DNA from: Strix aluco
Taxonomy: Eukaryota > Chordata > Aves > Strigiformes > Strigidae
DNA: 64,000 bases
Assembly: GCF_031877795.1 (NCBI RefSeq)
Contig: NC_133942.1
Span: 3,658,001 to 3,722,000 of the forward strand
Direction of reading: 5' to 3'
The position numbers were made by a program, and so were the translations under genes. Below the pieces are notes generated by a model. That model worked only from the letters and a program-made list of their open reading frames with translations. It ran no database searches and was not told the DNA's origin. Below are positions 1 to 14,200 of the stretch, piece after piece; the first letter of the stretch is position 1; each line of letters begins with the position of its first letter.

Positions 1-1960
1 TCTGCAGAAGAGCATTCCCAGCTGCAGATGGCTTTGAGGGTGGGCACTGGAGCTTATCGCATGCTGTCCTCAGTGGGAAGTGCTCCTCAAACACAAAACC
101 AACCAGCAGATCTTGTGGGTCTCAGAGCAGGTGTTCAAATTTGGTAGTGAACGTAGCTTCTTTAGGGTTTCTGAGGTTCTCCCAGCCTGGCAGATACCCT
201 GAAAACACCTTGCAGATTTTTTTTTGCTTCCAAACCTCAGTGTGAAGCTTATCTTCGCTGCCCTCCCAGCTGTGTGACATACCAGGCCACTCAGTCAGCA
301 GAAGTCAGCACAGGCCAATTCCAGCCTGGTGCTCAGCATGAGGTTTGGAGGTTGTGCAATGGACAGAGACACGGCCACAAGTGAAATGCTGCAAAGCCAC
401 CTCGTTCCGGGAAGCACTGACTCACTCAGGGAGGCTGAGCGGGCGGGGAAGGCCAGTACACGGTTGTTGCTACTCTGGCCGAGCGCGTCATCTGATGACA
501 GCATATTCCTATGACTTCACCTGCAGCTTCCTTTTGTGGTTGCTCTCTGAAATCCCCTTTCATCTCAGGCTTTACCTCCTCTCCCAGGCCAGCGTCATCC
601 CTGGGGGGCTGCTATTCTTTTCCCACGGCACTGCCATTCCTACCCTCTGTCTGTGGTGCGTGAGGACCAATTGACATTTCATCCATGGTGCTTCCCTTGT
701 TTTCATAACTGGAGAGAAAAAAGGTTTGGAAACAGCAGACCTTTCATGCTGTCATGCCTTATTTAACCTTCTAGTGCTTTTCTGCATTTGTGGCCACTGA
801 TCCTTCCTGGCAAAATTGATTTTGTGCACTGGCAGGGAAAACATTAACAGCTGAGTTACTGAACCTTGATAAGCCTCAAGTGTTTGCTAGGCAGAGCCTG
901 CTCTGGATGGTGGTTTTCTTCACAGCTTTCTAAGATGAGTGGTCTGCTATTATTTGGAGGCAGTGAACCCCAGTGCAGGCTGGTTCCAGCAGCATGATTG
1001 AGTTCAGGACTGTTGCTGTAATTGGTGGCATCCAGACTTAATGGTGGGGCACTGGGCGATGCCTGCTGGTTGCCCCAGGGTTTCTCCATCTGAAGTGTGG
1101 TGCCTCTTGCTGTGATGCATCTTCCAGCACTTCTTCAGCCATTTTTCTTACATAAAATTAAAAGAACCAGGTAAAGTACAAATAATTGAAATTAACTCAT
1201 TAATAAAAATGCACATTTAGAAGAAGCTAACAACTCGTCCTAAACCCTATGTATCGATTTTTCAAGGCACTAGCTCCAGGATAAACATCTAGAACTGACT
1301 GAGAGGTTTAGGATTCACGTAACTCATAGGCATGGGAGGATAGCAGTGAGACGGCAGCTCCAGCAATAAGCTAGGCTGCCTGTTAAAACTACAAAAACCC
1401 CAGGGATGCCTGTGATAGCTGGTCCTGTACATCCATGTGCATGTGTCAGACGTGCACCCGCACAGAGCGTACTGGTGCTTCTACCAGTTTTTTCTTGCTC
1501 GAGGAACGTGGAGGTGCCATGTCCTGTGTAGCAACCACCACAGCTGAAGTCAGGAGAGCTTTGTGTAGACATACGGAGCGAAGCAGGGAGCTGGGGAGAG
1601 AGAGCTGGCTGGTGAAAGACTGTCACTGGGCTGAAGTCTCTGGTCTAACAGACACACCTGTCAGCATGCCTGAGAAGTGAGTCCAGCTGTCTTCTGAAGC
1701 TTAGCTCCAGCGGCAGAGATGCTGGGCCATTCATGCATCTTTCTGCTGGTGCAGCTCAGAAGAGAGGACTTAGCCATGTGGGTTGGTGTTTGAGCACGGT
1801 GCTTGTTGTTGCTTCTAGAGTTTTATTTAGCTTCAGGGTGCTGCTAAAAGTTGAGGAAGATGTGTCTGACCTCCATAGACGTCTTATTGCAGGGCTCTCT
1901 GGATGCCTGGCCCTCCCTTGCGTGTCCTTACTGACCTGTCTGTGATTTATACTCCTACAG

Positions 1961-2645
1961 GGGTTGGTGGGAAGGGACTTTGGAGCCATCAACACAAGGT
2001 TGGGTTGGTTGTAGCTCTCCTTATCAGGTCTTGAAGACTTCCAGGCATGGAACCCCCTACTTATCCACCTGCCTATCCCAGGCTGCACCACTCTCCAGAG
2101 AAGTCTTTCCTCCTGTCAAACATGACCCTCCATGGGTTGGTGCTCATTGCCCCATGTTGTATGGTCCACGCCAATGAGGAGAGTTGGGCTTTGTTGTCTC
2201 TGTAACTGCCCCTCCAGGAACTGTAGGCTGTTGTTAGACCTTCCTCTCCCTTCACATGTCCAGATCATCCCAGCCCAGCTCCTTCCCCCTCTCCTCCCAG
2301 GCCCTGGGCCCCAACATCTTGATAGCCTCTGCTGGCCTTTTTCAGCTTCTCCACCTTCCTCTTAAACTGAGGTCCCTAAAACTGGACACAGGATCTAAGT
2401 GGGGTCTACTCAGGGCCAGTGAGAGTGGTGACAGCTTCCCTGGCGATCCTGCATCTCCTAGTGTAGCTCTGTCCCCAGCCAGTGCTGGCTCATCTTCAGC
2501 ATAGTGTCCACTGTGGTCCTTATCTCCAGGCTTGCTGCTCAACCAGTACTCAGCCCCAGCCAAAATGCTGCCGGGGTTCATCTGCCCCAGCGCAGGACTT
2601 TGTCCTTCTCATTACTGAACCTTCTCTGAGATTTCTCAGGCCCAG
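1961..2645 (-). mobile_element. CR1 LINE fragment, 3' end, antisense
   Basis: Read on the + strand it has the order typical of a reversed CR1 3' end: a TTGGTGGGAAGGGACTTTGG head, a pyrimidine-rich middle, the ACTGGACACAGGATCTAAG block, the TGCTGGCTCATCTTCAGCAT block, and a CAGGACTTTGTCCTTCTCATT block. It is heavily diverged and has no intact frame. Confidence 0.7.
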
Positions 2646-4467
2646 AGCATAAACTGGCTTCGTTTTCATGCACAGGAATACTGTACGGCTGCATGTTTGA
2701 GGTGATCCAAAGGCTTCTCTAATTCACCAGATGGAGGTGATGGCTCATGTGGTTGCTCTTCCTCCAGGTCTCCTCTTAGAAAAGCTGCAGAGGGTTTTTG
2801 AAGGCCCCAAACATCCCCTGAGTGGTCTAATTATGCAACCCTCAGGCGAACGAGGAATCCCCCCGGATGTTATTTTGAGCGTCCTAAAAAGTCCCAAGTC
2901 AAAGAAATAATGTCAGAAATGCAATGAGAGCAGAAAGTTTCAGGTGAAATACTAGGAATATGCAGTCATGCCTTAATTAAGCCACATGCTGACATTTCCT
3001 GTATTATAAGCAGTGCCTGGAGCTTCCCCTTTTTAATTTGGTACTCGGAAGCTTGTCTCTGTTCAGCAGTTTTGACTCACAAGATGTGGAAAGAGCACTG
3101 AAATGTTAGCTCAGAATAAAAAAACCCTTTCCTTCTCTAGGCAAATTGTTGACTTACCAGTTCAGGAGGAGAGATTAAGTCCAGGAGAGCTTTGCAGAGT
3201 TGTTCAGCTGATGTGAAACTCATGTCTTTTTTGATTTGAACATGAGTCTGTGGTTTATATAACATGGGGAGCACTTGGTGGTGCATTCAGGGTGCACAGC
3301 AAGACTCTAAAGTTAGAAGATTTAATGACTGAATCATTCTTTGTGGGCTTTTCTGTAATATTTCAGTTTTTTCAAAGTGTCAGTGATGCTGCCTGGTAAC
3401 GGATGTCATCACTTCCCTTTCACGTGCAGGAGGAGAGGCAGAGGGATGAAAACCGTCAGTTCTCAGTGGGTTGAGGGGCCAAACCTGAAGTACCTGTATC
3501 TGATTTTTCCAGAAGGCTTCATGTTTTATACTTTTTTGTAGTTTCAGGGGAGGGTTTTGTGGCTTTGATTTTCACGTTATGAAAGTTTAAAACTTCTGCA
3601 AATCAGAGCGCGGTGTGTCTGGCTGTCGATCCACAAGAAGAGGAACCAAAACCTAGTGGGCACCTGTGAAAACAGCTGTCTGAGTAACTTTTCATCGTCC
3701 CCTAAGAATAGAAACCAAAGGTGACTTGAGGCCTTTTTAACTACGAGATCATGATTTCCATCCTCCGTGCGATGAGGCTTTCAGTCCTTCAACTCCTGCC
3801 CCACTCACTGCATCCCTTGCAGCATCAGAGATCAAAGCAAATGTCCTGCGAACTACAGGGGCAGAAACAGTGGAGGGAAAATAGAGGAGAGGTTCCTCGA
3901 AGAAGCGTGAGTTTTGGCAGCAAATCTGACTGAAGAATTCCTCCTGCTTCTGCCTTTTAGCCACTTGTTCCCATTTCTGACCTCTCCTTCTTCACTGTCT
4001 CTCAGTTGCAGTAGTGCAACTGTTTGCGTCACCTCGCAGAGCTATTTTTAACCCATTTCAGTTCCCCAAGTTGGCTTTCACCAAGCAGTTGCATCAGTGC
4101 TGAGAAGGGGTAGCCAGCCCCTATGCAGCTTCCTTTCAGGAAACTGCAGCCCACACGGTGATCCCTGTGCAGCAGGAAAGCCCTTTGCCAAACACAGGGG
4201 CCAGGGAGAAGCACCAGCTTGGGCCATGCCAGGCTCCTCAGTGCTGCCTTTCCAAGCTGGATGTCCCTGTGTTGCCACCTCTTGTGAAGGCAGAAACCAT
4301 TGCTAAGTTTCACGTGCTTAAGAGTAAAACTCAAAATTCTTGTTGGGTGTTGGACTTCCCACTGACACCTGGATGAGTTTGACTCCTCTCCCGCCTCACA
4401 GGGCTGGTATCTGGTCTGAGATTGTTGAAGCACGTGGACCACGTGTTCTGGATATTTGGAGAACTCG

Positions 4468-4487
4468 TCTCTCTCTCTCTCTCTCTC
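4468..4487. repeat. (TC)10 microsatellite
   Basis: An uninterrupted TC dinucleotide run in the intron before exon A. Confidence 0.9.
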
Positions 4488-5038
4488 ATTTTTCACCAGC
4501 TTATAGGTGTGTAAATACAGGCAGACCTTTGAAATCTGGACAGTGTTTCCCATCACCTAATCTATCGCTAGACTTGCCTCCAAAACTAGGAATCTGAGGA
4601 GATTCTCATTTAAAAGCCTGTTAATGCATTTTTCATCATGGTAAAATACTTTGTCTGTTGTCATATTGTTGCATATTAACCAAAACTTTGTACAAAGATA
4701 GTGTTCAGCCTGGCAGATGCTGAGCTTGGGTGTTGTAGCACAGAATGTTATGGAAACGTGTAAACCCAGTGACTTTGGGGTCTCCTGACAAATGGTGCTG
4801 GAAACCACAAGTACAGGAGGGCCTCTCAGGGCTGCTTCCAACTCTGCTGAAGGGAACGGACTGGAAAAAAAGTCAAAATTGTGAGGTCAGCGTAGCTCCG
4901 GTTTCACAGATGCTACTGGTCTAGGTCTGCCCTGCACCAGTATCCCGTTGGGACGGGAGGTGGGACATGGCTGCAGGGAGCTGGTTACAGACCTACAGGT
5001 TCACATCATGACTCATCCTCTCCTCTCCCTGTTCCCAG

Positions 5039-5216
5039 CTATATTCTACTACGCCGGGCACGGGTATGAGCATTTGGGGAGGAACTACATGGTCCCTGTT
5101 GATGCTCCACAACCCTACGCCCCTGAGAACTGCATCAGCGTGCAGAGGATCCTCCAGAAGATGCAGCAGCAGCAGACAGCCCTGAACCTCATCCTGCTGG
5201 ACACCTGCAGGAAATG
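5039..5216 (+). CDS. Paracaspase exon A: catalytic His and Cys
   Basis: The acceptor is a pyrimidine-rich tract ending in CCCAG at 5038. The donor is GTAGGA from 5217. The first two bases complete a split codon and the last two (TG) join the next exon's G to give Trp. The exon encodes the second half of the p20-like subunit. It contains the [10 protein letters not shown] motif with the catalytic His codon at 5059-5061, the MVPVDAP segment typical of MALT1 proteins, and LILLDTCRK with the catalytic Cys codon at 5206-5208. Length and motif spacing match MALT1. The preceding exon, which should carry the first protease strands, was not found in 1-5038. Confidence 0.93.
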
Positions 5217-8200
5217 GTAGGATGCTCTTCCCCCTTCCTCACCTGGAACGGGCAGAGCGTGGCGTTTCGAGGGGTGAAGGGAAATGGCTGCCAGCCTCAG
5301 CCCCAGCTTCAGCAGTGGGGTGCTCCTGTGGATTGCCAGGGCCATGTCCCCTGCTGAGGTGCTGAGCCCAGCCTCTGTCAGAGTTTACTGGACTGCATCA
5401 TAAAATCAGCAAGACTGTCAGGTCTTGCAGGATGTCCTGAGAAGACCAGTCACTTATGTATTGGGTGCAGAGAGCATCAGATGCTGCCTGAGATCTGCTG
5501 GAGAGAAGGGACTGGAGACCCTCCCTTGATTTTTTGGGGTGAAGATGCCTGGAAAATACAGGCAAGTCACCTAAAACCTCTGGAGGGATGGCTCTGCCCT
5601 GGCGGAAATTGTTGGCTGAAACTCAGCATAAGGCTTGTCTTTTTGTGTTTTAACCCCCTGCACTGAACCACCCGACCTGGCAGGCTGTAGCAGCACCTTG
5701 CTGACCTTGAGTTTTCATGTGTTATTCATGTGTTGCCCACGTGCTCAGGCTGGGACTGTTTAGCTCACCTCTCTTCTCCTGTCTGCGTTTTTGTTAACAT
5801 CTCAGTGAGAAGAGTGCAACATGATGGGGAAAATATTTTAAGCCGTGCTACTTGGGTTTTACTGGCCTTAAATGCTTCTGAAGTGGTCATGTCGTGGAGT
5901 GGGACCCAGGCTGCTGCTGAGGTCAGAGATCAGCTTTTTCCCTCTGTGGAAAACCTATCATCCCTCCTTGGCCTGCAGATCTCCATCCTGCAGCTTGTGG
6001 GCTGCAGAAAATTATTACTTGTCCATTTTCAGCAGAGAAAATGTCCAGTAGAAGCTGTCATTAGTTTATTTATTTCAGTCTCCTAAGGCAGATTTACAGG
6101 TCAGAAAGACCCGGAGGACACACGCAGAAAAGTCTCCCTCTTCCTTCTGTGGTTCCTGCACTAAGAACCAGAAAGACAACAGGGGTTTTGATACCACTGC
6201 CCTGAAGGAGCTGCCAGCCCCTGGAAAGATGTTAAATCTTTGATGCCTTTGAGCTGCAGGGGTGAGAATGCTCACTTTGAATAGCTTACAAGCTGGCTGT
6301 GCTGGGACTTACCCTGTGCCGCAGCTCTGAGTTGCCAGCGTTGCTGGCACTCGATGTCCCTTGATACCTGCCCCGAATGCCCCGTAGTGAAGCATCCCCT
6401 TTCTGCCTTCTTGCTCGCTGCTGCTGCTGAGAGAAGAGCGTGTTGCTTTCCTGCACTGTCAAGTGCCTCCTCAGCACACGTGGCAGCACCTCGCTGCTCT
6501 CCCCGGCACAGGGGACAGCAGGGGACAGCTTGCAGCCGAGCAGGAGAACCCAGCTCTCGTGGATGCACCAGTGGAGCTGGGCTAGTGTGCCTCCGGGCTG
6601 CTGGTAGCCCGTCCGAGGGCAGTGTGTGATGGGGGAGCAGCGTGGCCACGTGGAGGCTGCACAGGGATCGCTAATGCGAACGGTGACAATCTATGAAATA
6701 GCTTCTGAGCTGATGTCTCCTTGCTCGGTGCTGCCAGTGGTTTCTGTGCTCAGTGGAGTCTGAGTGGCGCTTGGGGAAAGGATGCGGTGTGAGATCTGCT
6801 GTGGTGTTCAGGCCCGGTTGTGCAGCTGTTCTCCCTCCTCCCCCAAACCTCACACTTGTTTCTTCCCTTTTCCCACAGCAAGCACAGCACGTAGTGCAGT
6901 AGGTGTTATTCCTGAGCTCGTGGGGGATTGCTGTAGAAGCTCTCTCCTGAGCTCGTTTTTCTTAAGAAGTGACTGTTTCAGCTCAGCAAAGAGTCTGGAT
7001 TTCATAGCTGCGTGTGTTTACACCGCTCTGTAAAACAAGGCTCCTGGGGCCTCCTTTCCCAATGTCCTTTTGGTTGGGCTGATGCTGCAAGTCTGTTGAC
7101 AGTTCGCTCGGCCATGCATGAACCAGGAGGAGCTGTGTCTGTGCTAAGAGGGATCTCGCCCAGAGTATCTCTTCACCCCATATGCCAGCATCAGAAATGC
7201 CAAGGCGATGAGAAACACATCACCCTTTGCCAAGTGGTAGCAGATGTTCAGCTTTAGCAGAGGAGGAACCAGGAACACAGAGCCTGTGTGTAGCCTCGTA
7301 CATTTATGTGCTGATATTGGGTGGATGCGATTGCCTCTTCCAGGAATTCCCTGATTTATGAGGGTTTCTAGCATGTGCCGCTTAGGACAGAAGGAGGACA
7401 CCATCTCCTATCTGGGATGCAGATCAGAAACAGATTGCATGAGATGTGCTGTGTAACAGACTTTTTCTGTTCCGGAGCAGGAGGGAGCGCTGCCACCTCT
7501 GCTGTCAGGCCTCTCCCTGTGTTCAGTCACGGTCTGGAAATGCCCCTGCTGAAGCTTGTCTTCTGGGGCAGGGGGTCACAGCCAGCATTGCCACTGCAGG
7601 CACTAGCTGGCCTTGCTGGAGCTGTGGATGCCTGCTGTTGCCATTGCAAAAAGTTTGCATCAACTCGTGTCTGCGCAGCTTTGGGTAGATATCCACAGCA
7701 TGGGGACAACAGGACCTCGGCTTATTTTGGGATCCCATGTCTCATTTCTCCTTGGACCTGGAATCCAGATTTCTGCATTCATTTAGGAGCAGCTGAGAAG
7801 CGGATAAATCTCTCTGCTCAGTGTTCATATTTAGAAGCATATCTCCTTTTCCATATTTTCTCTTCTGACCATCTTCAGAAAACTTACACAAGCCAGACGA
7901 ATGCTGCCATTAAACATCTTCAGACTGCGCCACCAGCAGTAGGTAGCGTGCTGGCTGCTGGCGCTACAACCATCCCTTCTGCTTTCCTTAATGTGCCAGC
8001 TTCAGCCCCAGGAAACTGTGCTGGAATTGAATAACACAGAATAATGCCACCTCTGTGCCTGGCTTTTATCCCTGTGCGACTGGGAACAGCTCCAAGTCAC
8101 TGGTGTAAAACTGGAGGCAGCCGGTCCCCATGCTGCTCAGTCTGGCTGCAGTCAGATGGGCAAGGCTTGGCCATGAAGTGCAACCATGATATCTTCTTTG

Positions 8201-11200
8201 GTGGAAACCAGGACTGTCACCCTGCATCTACCCAGTTTTGGAAATAACAGGGTCTGTGCTCATTGAGCTGCATCTAGACCAGGGTGCTGGGACCAGTTTT
8301 TGGCTTCAGGACCTGGGTGCGTGTCCTGATCTCATCTCAGGGAGATCTGGAGGTGTGTCAGCCGTGGCGTGCTTTGATTTCCTGCGGCAGAAGGTGTGTG
8401 CGTGTGCATGGTCTGGAAGGGACCTGTGGGGCACCCCAGGCCCCTGGGGCAGGCGGTTGAGCCGTAGCCATGCGATGTGCACACTTCTGACTTCTTTGGG
8501 GACAGTTGTCCCTTGGGCCACGGTGAACCTGTACGTTCCCTACGCTGTGCCACTGCCTAGATTTGTTAAAAACCAGCCTCAGGAGGAAGGAGGCACGATT
8601 GCACCCACAGCTTCAGGCTTGCTTGCAGGTCAGGGAGCAGCTCACCAGTGCAGAGAGGCCGAAGCTGGCCTTATCTACTCATTTCCCTGTGGTTTGTGTT
8701 CTTTGTAGGACTCCTAACTTTAGCCTCTGTTGCTGCCCAAGTAATATGGGTGGTTATATTCGATGTGAGGGTTGATCTTATTGCCATCTATAGGAGAAGG
8801 ACTTGGTGGAGCACATGTGCTCTGTCCCCTCCAAGCACATGCTGACAAGACATCCTTGACACTGACGTGTGCCTTCCTCTCTTCTTCCAGGTACAACCCA
8901 GAGTGTGCCCTCTCCCAGGTGCAGCCGCTGGAGCCCTGGGGCAATACCGTCTATGGCTACGCCACGTAAGTGCACTTTGTCGTCCCCACACCGTGATACA
9001 GGACCAAGTGCTGGCACAACCACATCTTCTCACATCCTTTCATATGTGGTGGCTTTGGAAGCTTGAGAGGGCTTCTCTCCTGTTTCCTCTGGCTCTCACC
9101 CTCCATCTCTAGTGTTTGCTGTTCAGGCAGTTCTTTCCTTCCTCCTGACATCTCAAGTGCCAGCCTGTGCACAGGTTATGCATGAAGGTGGCATCAGCTC
9201 CTGCCATCTGTCCTTCCAGGCCCGAGCCTGATTCCGAGGTGCATGGGCTGTGAGCAGGTCACCTGAAGCCTCCTGAGATGATGAGGGTTGTTTACTGCTC
9301 CAGTGCCAGTTCCGCTGGCTCTTCAACTGCTGTGACCCGCCTAGGCTGGCGGAAGAGGCTGTGCCCTCTTCCCCTATCCCCCTCCATTGCTTTTTCCCAT
9401 CCCTTGCCCTTCCCACCCTCTCCTGGACCAAAACCAAGCACTTCACATCATTGCTTGAGGAGCTAACTCAGATTCAGACAACAGAGTTTGGATGGAGTTG
9501 GCAAGCCCTGACTTACCCCAGGGCTTCGTGCCCATTGCAGAAATGTGAGGACAAGTCCTTACTCTTGCAGGAGCGAAGATGCAGAAGCCTATGAGTTGCA
9601 GGATGGGGAGTTCAGCTCTGGGATCTTCATGAAATATCTGAAGAAGCATATTCTGCAAGAGAAGAAGGTTACACACATGCTGGAGGATGTGTTAGAAGGT
9701 AAGGGACGAGCTAGAAACCACTTGCTTCAGTAGCAGGGGTGGGAAGAGATAGCAGCAGAAAGCGAGTGGCTCCACCCCACCCCATCCCAGCCAGCCAGCC
9801 CTCCCTAGAAACCAAATCACAGGCCATGCCCTGTGTGAGCTTTCAGTAACCTGGCAGAAGTAGAGATGCTCATGTAGGGTCTGAAAGGCAGGGAGGTGAG
9901 TAAGGAGCCTGGAGTGACCCTTGCACCTCTGAACTCTCTCCCGCAGACATCGGCCGGGATCCCTTGGTCACTGGGAAGCAGGTGATGGAGATCAAACACA
10001 CTCTGAAGGAAGCCCGGTCCCTGACGGACCCAATCTGTCCCTCGGGAGCGGCTGCTGAGCGCTGGGGACACGGCCACGGTGAGCCGTGCAGGGTGTGGGG
10101 AGAAGGCTGGGGGTCCCCGTGCCTCTCAGGGACACTGGTCTGCGGGGAGGTGCTGGCGGGACCCTCTGAGGAGCTGATGCCTCTTGGCTCTCCCTTCCAG
10201 AGCCGCTGAGCAGAACGATGACCTTCCCCTGCGGGGCACAGGTGGCCCTGCGCTTCCACCGGCTCTTCTCCAACATGATGTATGTGTGTGCCAAGCTGCA
10301 GCCCCCCCCGGCCCACATCGCTGACGCCCGCCTCCTGCTCTGCCGGCCCACTGTGAGTTCTCTGGCTGGCCCCCTTCCCCTGAATTCTCACCGGGCTCCT
10401 TTCTCCAGGGCAGCGTTAGGAGGGTGGTTAGGGTGAGCCCAAGGGGTCCTGAGGGCTGGGAAAGGCTAAAACCCTCGTGGAAAAGGATCCCCTCCTCTGC
10501 TACCTCTGATGCAAATTACCCTCTCTGCAACCACCTCTTTGAGGGCTCCTTCCATGCGTCAGGGCCCCGCAGACTGCCTGCCTTGCTCCTAATGCATCAC
10601 AGAAAGGATTTGATGCCAGTTTTGATGCCTTTAACCAGTCACCCCTCAGACCAATTTCTGGCCTGCCTGCTTAAATTATTGCATTTAATCTGATTGAGGT
10701 GAAGAGCCTTTCTGATTTCCATGTTTGGAAGCAGATCTGTCTTTTAGAATCATGCCTTCTTAGCCCTCTGTGCTAATATATCTTAATGCAACAGTATATT
10801 TCTTCCCTGTTGAGCTGTACCACCTTCCTTGCACCCTTTCTCACACCTTTCCTAACAGATCACATGCCCAGCGTGGTCTCCATGCCACCTCTAAGGATTT
10901 AATTTGCTGCTTTGTTTTGCTAACCATCTTCCTCACTTTCTGTAGTCCTTTTGCTGAAGCATAGCATGACCGTGGTGGATTTTTCAGCCCCTGTTGCTCG
11001 TGGAGGGATGCTGCCCCTAAGTACACTGTGGTCACTGATGCAGCGCCGTGCGTCCAGTGGGAGGTTGGAGCCTGATCCTGCCCATTATCAAGCTGGAGCA
11101 TCGTTTCCCCTCGTGAGCTCCCTAACCACGCATGAAAATTGTCTGTATGTGTTTGTGTGCATCCACCCCACATCAGCGACTGTGGGGAAAGAGGAACCCA

Positions 11201-14200
11201 GCTGCTTGCTCCTGTGTCTGGAGCTGTCTCCGGAGGGATTGGGGACACCAGAAAGGGAGGCTGGTGTAGCCAGGAGAGTAGAATCCCATCGGTATGGTAC
11301 TGGAGGGCAGTGCTGGCTCACACTGACCTCCAGCGGTGCCTGCGGAGGCGGCAGCACATCCATCCATCCATCCATCCATCCATCCATCCATCCATCCATC
11401 GCAGGGCATCTGCCCCCGTCAGACAGCCCCAGGGAGGCCACCGGGGACCGCAGGGAGGGATGCACGACCCCCGTGCAGGGGGGCATCTGCCTCCTTTCAG
11501 GGTCTGGGCAAGCTGGCTGTGTCCTCACTGTGCTGACCCTCCTGGGGATGCTGAGGGAAGCGGGGGGGACTGTCTGAGCCCCACCTGCGTTGCTGAGATG
11601 CAGGAGCTGAAGGGCAACAAAACCGGGCTGGATGTGAGGTGCATGTTGTAAGCCCTGGCAAATGAACCCAGGGAGCCGTGTGGTTGAGGAAATGGTAGTT
11701 TTCCCACCATTTGCCACATTCTGTTTTATCAAAGTGACTTATGCAGAGAGCCTGGGTTTGCTGTAGGGCTTGCCAGAGATAATTATGGGGTTTTCTAGCA
11801 TTGATCCATTTTCTTCAGTTGTCCAGTGGTAGTGTTCCCCTCCTGTGTCTCGCCTGGCTTGCTTTTTTACTTGACAAGCACTGTCTTCAGAGAGAGAGGC
11901 TGCTCTAGGACATATGTAGAAAGCAATGATGCTGAGACCTAAGAAATTCACATTTTTTTTTGTTCCGTACTGTTTACTTTTACTTTTTACTGTTTACTGC
12001 TTACTTGTAAAAAACTTTTATGTTGGATCTCCTTGTTTTCTGGAGCTGTTTGATCTAATGGTCTCTCCAGTCACCTTTTCCCCAATTTATTTAGAATATC
12101 TGAAACTCTGGGCCAGCCAAAACTCTGGCCTTGCCAATTTCTGAGCATCATCTTCATTAAAAAATGCATTCCACCATGGGGAAATGTTTAAAAATAATTA
12201 TGAATTGGCTAAAAAAAAATAATTTAGAAAATCCTTTTCTCCATTTCCTGACTCCTACACAGCCAGCAATGATAAAGGAGACTAATGGAAGGAAATACTT
12301 GCCTGCATGCACTGTAATTAGATTGTGGAAGTCGTTGGCACAGGAGGTTATTGAGGCTGGGAATTTAGCAGAGTGCAGATACTTGTGGATAACGAGTTGC
12401 TGTCAGCCAAGGGGCTTTGAATCTCATGTGTCAGGGCTTTAACTGATCCCTCAAGATTAGGTAGCTCCTGCCCAGGTGAATGTCTTGAAGGTCACTAGGC
12501 TGGAGAGCTGTGTTCCGGTCGGACACAGCCCTCGAGAGATGAGAGGTCCAGGGGAGCTGGTGGATTTTCAAGGATCCTGATGAACAGGGAGTCAAGCGAA
12601 GGCAGAAGGAAACCTGCATGGACGTGCCAGGGGCTCCTAACTGAGCTTGTGCTTGAAAAGGAGGCATGCGAGAGGTGGAAGCAAGGGCAGGTGATGTAGG
12701 AGGACTATAGAGATGTGGTTCAAGCATGTAGGCATGGGGTTAGGAAAGCCAAAGCCCATCTGGAACTGAATCTGGTGGCAACAAGAAGGGCTTCTACAAG
12801 TATATCAGCAGCAAAGGGAAAGCAAGAGGAAATAAGGGCCCACTGCTAAATGTGACAGGGTCCCTGGTGACACAGGGCATGGGGAGGGCTGAGGTACTTG
12901 ATGCCTTCTTCACCTTGGTCTTTACTGGTCAGACCAGCCTTCAGGACTCCCAGACCCCTGAGGCCAGGAGGAGGCTCTGGGGCAAGAAAGACTCACACAC
13001 AGTGGAGGAGAACCAGGCCAGGGAGCACTTAAACAAACCGGACATTCACAAATCCATGGGACCTGATGGGGTGCACCCATGAGTGCCGAGGGAGCTGGCA
13101 ATGAGACTGTGAGGCCACTCTCCATCAGCTTATGGTGGTCTTCCTGGGGCCTGGAAGAAAGCCAGGGTCACTCCTGCCTTCCAGAAGGGCAAGAGCGAAG
13201 ATCTGGGGAGCTACAGGCTGGTCAACCTCACCTTGATCCCTGGTAAGGTGCTGGAGCCAGTAATCCCTGAAGCCATTTCCAAACACAGCAAGGCCAAGAA
13301 GATGGCTGGGAGCAGTCAGCATAGATTACATGGGGGAAGATGACATAGATTACTGAAGGGAAGCTGAGCCTGAGAGCCTGAGAGCCTTCTGCACTGAAAT
13401 GACTAGCTCGGTGGATGAAGGGAGAGCAGTGGATATTGTTTATCTTGATTTAGCAAGGCTTTTGACACCCTCTCCTGTAACATCCTCATAGACAAGCTGA
13501 TGAGATAACAGACTAGATAAGTAGATAGTGAAGTGGGTTGAAAACTGGCTCAACTGCCAGGCTCAAAAGGTTGTGATCAATGGCATGAAGTCCAGCTAGA
13601 GGCCACTAAAGGGGAGCCCCAGGCATCAGTACTGGGGCCAGTATTGGTTTGCATCTTCATTAATGATCTGGATGATGGGTAAGAGCAAACCCTCAGTAAG
13701 TCTGCTCCTCACACAAAACTGGGAGGAGTGGCTGATGCAGCAGAGGGTTGTGCTGACACCCAGAGGGACACGGGCAGGCTGCAGAAATGGGCCAACAGGA
13801 ATCTTATGAAGTTCAACAAGGGAAAGTGCAAAATCCTTCATCTGAGAAGGAATAACCCCATGTACAGGCACAGCTGGGGGTCAACAGGCAGGAAATCAGC
13901 CTGGCAGAAAAGGCCCTCGGGGCCCTGACAGCAACTAAGCTGACCATGAGCCAGCAATGTGCCTGCACAGTAAGGACGGTGAAGGGGGTCCTGGGATGCG
14001 TTAGGAGGAGTGTTGTCAGCAAGTTGAGGGAGATGATCTATCCCCTCTACTCAGCACTGGTGAGGCCACAGCCGGAGAGCTCTGTCCAGTTCTGGGCTCC
14101 TCAGTACAGGAGAGCTATGGACATACTAGAGAGAGTCCAGCGAAGGGCCACGAAGATGACAAAGCAGCTGAAGCATCTCTCCTGTGAGGAGAGGCTGTGA

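Larger units (their letters stand above)
1..5038 (+). other. Paracaspase intron (partial), upstream of exon A
   Basis: No exon of the upstream protease or Ig domains was recognised here. The stretch holds an antisense CR1 relic (1961-2645) and a (TC)10 run (4468-4487). The remainder looks like unique intronic sequence, and the open frames in it are short and resemble no family I know. Confidence 0.6.

Noticed and set aside
7375-8034. 219-codon open frame between paracaspase exons A and B
   Set aside because: No recognisable domain, unusual residue mix, and it would interrupt the well-supported splice from 5216 to 8891. Taken as chance.
11336-11536. Repetitive HPSI-type peptide frame
   Set aside because: It is the translation of the CATC microsatellite and has no other support.
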